Source of the DNA: a virus
Length of the DNA stretch: 41,262 bases
IMG/VR virus record: IMGVR_UViG_3300046836_000138
Coordinates: 1-41,262 of that record
Strand: one strand, 5' to 3'
The notes under the pieces are model-generated. The model did not search any database, had not been told where the DNA came from, and was given only the letters and a program-made list of their open reading frames with translations. Position 1 is the first letter of the stretch; each line of letters begins with the position of its first letter. The position numbers and the translations under genes were made by a program. Shown here one piece after another: positions 39,645-41,262 of this stretch.

Positions 39645-39823
39645 GCACCACCTCCCATCTTGAAACGGTTACGAACTGGCATAGCCTCTGTCGGCTCAAA
39701 TTGCTGATTCAGAGGATTCACCCCTAGGAGCGAACGCTCCACTTGCTGTTTCGGCGCCTGCGGCGTGTTGAACGTCGGGGCACCTACTGGATTACTGTTC
39801 GTCGATGCGCTGTGCTTGTCCAT
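39641..39823 (-). CDS. Small Pro/Asn-rich protein (60 aa)
   Basis: AGGAAGGA precedes ATG 39823. The product is Asn/Pro/Gln-rich and probably unstructured (STNSNPVGAPTFNTPQAP), ending in MPVRNRFKMGGGA. It overlaps the small terminase gene by 32 bases. Confidence 0.56.
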   Translation of the reverse strand: MDKHSASTNSNPVGAPTFNTPQAPKQQVERSLLGVNPLNQQFEPTEAMPVRNRFKMGGGA

Positions 39824-40214
39824 CCAGAGTCCTTCCTATTTGATTATCAAGAATCTTAAGCAACCTCGTGCCGAGGCGCTCAAGCCTGTCGCTGGCCCCT
39901 GAGGCTGCTTCCCTTGGAGCTCCATACTCCAGTTGCAGCTTCGCGGCTTTAAGCTTGCCATCCTCCGTACCATTCGTGAGAACATCCGCGACCACTTCTA
40001 CAGTCTTGCTGTAAAGTGACTGGAACTGTGCTTCGCTGAACTGCCTCACGCCGCGCAGCCACTCTTGCGCCACTTCTTGCCGCGCGATCCACGGCAGGTA
40101 ATCCTCCTCAAACCCTGTGATCTGCGCAATGAGGGGGCGCTCCACTCCCTGCGCCATGAGGCTAAGCGCCTCTTTATGCTTCGGGCTGAGCGTCTGTAGC
40201 GCTACTTGACTCAC
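39792..40214 (-). CDS. Terminase small subunit candidate (140 aa)
   Basis: GTG start. The N-terminus has a helix-turn-helix of the type found in small terminases (LSPKHKEALSLMAQGVERPL, then IAQITGFEEDYLPWIARQEV), followed by a helical oligomerisation part (EAQFQSLYSKTVEVVADVLT) and a basic/Glu C-terminus. It lies near the start of the late operon, a few small genes before the large terminase. The function is by pattern and place; no DNA-recognition site is known. Confidence 0.68.
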   Translation of the reverse strand: MSQVALQTLSPKHKEALSLMAQGVERPLIAQITGFEEDYLPWIARQEVAQEWLRGVRQFSEAQFQSLYSKTVEVVADVLTNGTEDGKLKAAKLQLEYGAPREAASGASDRLERLGTRLLKILDNQIGRTLDGQAQRIDEQ

Positions 40215-40335
40215 GCGGATGCTCCGGCTCTTGCTCTGCTTGAACGCCCACCAGCGCCGCGCGCACCTTCGCCAGCGCCGTTTGCTGCTCTGGGGAGAGC
40301 AAATCCACTAAGTTTAGCTTATCCATGCCCCGCAT
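40174..40335 (-). CDS. First late gene, small helical protein (53 aa)
   Basis: ATG 40335 follows AAAGGG; an internal ATG at 40326 (MDKLNLVDLLS) is an alternative. The product is LNLVDLLSPEQQTALAKVRA, then an acidic Ser/Glu/Pro tail. It overlaps the small terminase by 41 bases. Unknown function. Confidence 0.6.
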   Translation of the reverse strand: MRGMDKLNLVDLLSPEQQTALAKVRAALVGVQAEQEPEHPRESSSATDAQPEA

Positions 40336-40362
40336 TGTGCCCTTTGGCGAGGCGTATGTCAA
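40334..40362 (-). promoter_or_regulatory. Possible late promoter
   Basis: On the minus strand TTGACA (40357-40362), a 17-base spacer, then CACAAT (40334-40339), a 6/6 and 4/6 match. The start would fall near 40327, directly before ATG 40326, so the first gene would then begin there with almost no leader. If translation starts at 40335 this promoter cannot be the main one. Tentative. Confidence 0.3.
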
Positions 40363-40616
40363 ATCAAACCAATGTCGCGTAGCGTTGTAGATGATAGGGG
40401 GCTTCTATATCCTTTTTTCTGCGTAGAATTTCTCATGGTCAAGAACCCCCCTACCCACATGAAAAACTTTTCCCCTCCCGGCACCCTAGATGCGAATCAT
40501 TCCCATCTGCGTTCACGTGCTAGATGTAACAATTTGTAACAGTGCGAACCATTGCATCGGCGCATGGTCATATACATACGCACCATGTGGTGCGGGCAAC
40601 CACACAAAGGCCACAA
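40336..40616. other. Divergent control gap
   Basis: About 280 bases without a gene between the leftward late operon and the rightward gene at 40617. It contains TGTAACA at 40525-40531 and 40535-40541, repeated at a 10-base step (one helix turn), two copies of CTAGATG around 40486 and 40520, and a CACGTG near 40515. No second strong promoter is clear. It is the best place in the window for an operator that switches early and late transcription. Confidence 0.5.
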
Positions 40617-40967
40617 ATGGACAAGACCAGCACTATCACTATCGTAACAGCGAAGGAGAAGGGCGCGCCCGAGGTGAAAACCGTTCTCAAGATCAACTGG
40701 GACGGGATGAACGAGGAATTCTACCGCGCCCTCGCAACGCCCACCCTCATCATCAAGCGGCAGGGCGAGTATCGCCGGAAGGGTATCCCGGCCAGCGACG
40801 AGATTCTGGCTCGTGACAACCTGCCCGGAACGCGCCACGGGATGACCCTCGAACAGGCCGTGACCTCCATGAGCACGGAGCAGAAGCAAGCCCTTGCGAA
40901 GCAACTCGCGGAGATGATTGCCGCGGAGGCGAAAGCGGCGAAGCCCGAAGCGAAGAAGGTGGCGTAA
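40617..40967 (+). CDS. Hypothetical protein (116 aa)
   Basis: ATG 40617 follows AAAGG (40606-40610) and is preferred over upstream in-frame starts. The chain is charged and helical: a beta-like start (STITIVTAKEKGAPEVKTVL), FYRALATPTLIIKRQGEYRR, then a helical EQAVTSMSTEQKQALAKQLA and an Ala/Lys-rich end. It resembles the 121-residue early protein at 793 in composition. It has its own terminator, so it is a single-gene unit. Function unknown. Confidence 0.66.
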   Translation: MDKTSTITIVTAKEKGAPEVKTVLKINWDGMNEEFYRALATPTLIIKRQGEYRRKGIPASDEILARDNLPGTRHGMTLEQAVTSMSTEQKQALAKQLAEMIAAEAKAAKPEAKKVA

Positions 40968-40970
40968 CCG

Positions 40971-41003
40971 AAGGGGGAGGGGCGAAAGCCCCTTCCTTTT
41001 TTT
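40971..41003 (+). terminator. Intrinsic terminator
   Basis: GGGAGGGGC-GAAA-GCCCCTTCC forms a strong GAAA-loop hairpin directly followed by seven T bases. It closes the gene at 40617-40967 and insulates the repeat-rich end. Confidence 0.9.
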
Positions 41004-41032
41004 GTGCTGGGAGTGGAGCTCTTCTCTTCTAG

Positions 41033-41073
41033 GTTGTATGCTCTTTAATGTTGTATGTTATTCATGTTGTATG
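41033..41073 (+). repeat. Three iteron-like direct repeats GTTGTATG
   Basis: Copies at 41033-41040, 41050-41057 and 41066-41073, stepped by 17 and 16 bases (about one and a half helix turns), with an inverted copy at 41200-41207. Such spacing is like binding sites for a replication or control protein. Confidence 0.8.
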
Positions 41074-41100
41074 TGTTGATCTTGTGTACAATGTGTACAA

Positions 41101-41199
<99 letters not shown>

Positions 41200-41262
41200 C
41201 ATACAACATGGTGAACAGCGTTCACATCGGGAACATTTGCACATTTCAGGCGTGGTGTGGTA

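Noticed and set aside
41033-41073. CRISPR-like array of GTTGTATG repeats
   Set aside because: Repeats are only 8 bases with 8-9-base spacers; these are iteron-like sites, not CRISPR repeats.

Overview
The window looks like a complete or nearly complete genome of a short-tailed (podovirus-like) double-stranded DNA phage of a bacterium. The signs are a P22-type portal, head-tail adaptor (gp4-like) and gp10-like proteins, a large terminase, very dense ATGA/GTGA/TTGA-coupled genes, and no sheath, tape-measure or long-tail genes. I see no integrase, excisionase, CI-like repressor or phage RNA polymerase, so it is probably lytic and uses host RNA polymerase. I cannot name the host from the sequence. 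No direct terminal repeat is visible between the two ends, so the ends are either an arbitrary break in a circularly permuted genome or an incomplete end.

Region 1 (about 34-12007, plus strand) holds early and replication genes. Small conserved phage proteins come first. Then follow a Cas4/RecB-like nuclease, a Sak4-like P-loop protein, a DUF669-like putative ssDNA-binding protein, and a two-domain protein resembling Acb2/Tad1 signal sponges with a zinc-finger-like tail. After these come a ParB-HTH-DNA methyltransferase fusion, a uracil-DNA-glycosylase/3'-5' exonuclease fusion, a zinc-binding micro-protein, the family A polymerase and a DUF3987-like helicase/primase-type protein. The polymerase is split inside its exonuclease domain, and the zinc micro-protein gene sits exactly in the break.

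Region 2 (about 40335 down to 11958, minus strand) is one long late operon read leftwards. It starts with a small terminase candidate and a chain of very small overlapping genes, then large terminase, portal, a GroES-like co-chaperonin, scaffold, capsid decoration candidate and major capsid protein. Next come many beta-rich virion proteins, a repeat protein, gp4-like and gp10-like proteins, ejection-type internal proteins and a 1578-residue polyvalent protein with a PcfJ-like domain. It ends with a PurD-like ATP-grasp enzyme, a tail fibre, and membrane/DUF5675 proteins that are the only lysis candidates.

Region 3 (40336-41262) is a control region. It holds the divergent gap, one rightward gene with an intrinsic terminator, and a 260-base gene-free end with three direct and one inverted copy of GTTGTATG, two tandem 9-mers, and a 13-bp inverted repeat enclosing (GA)14.

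The most unusual signal is a 20-base element, GTTCCAWNWTGGAACAGTAG, present five times. Its palindromic core resembles a parS half-site arrangement. It nearly fills two of the gaps it occupies (11744-11773 and 37124-37149). Because the phage also encodes a ParB-type DNA-binding/methyltransferase fusion, a phage partition- or silencing-like system using these sites is a testable hypothesis.
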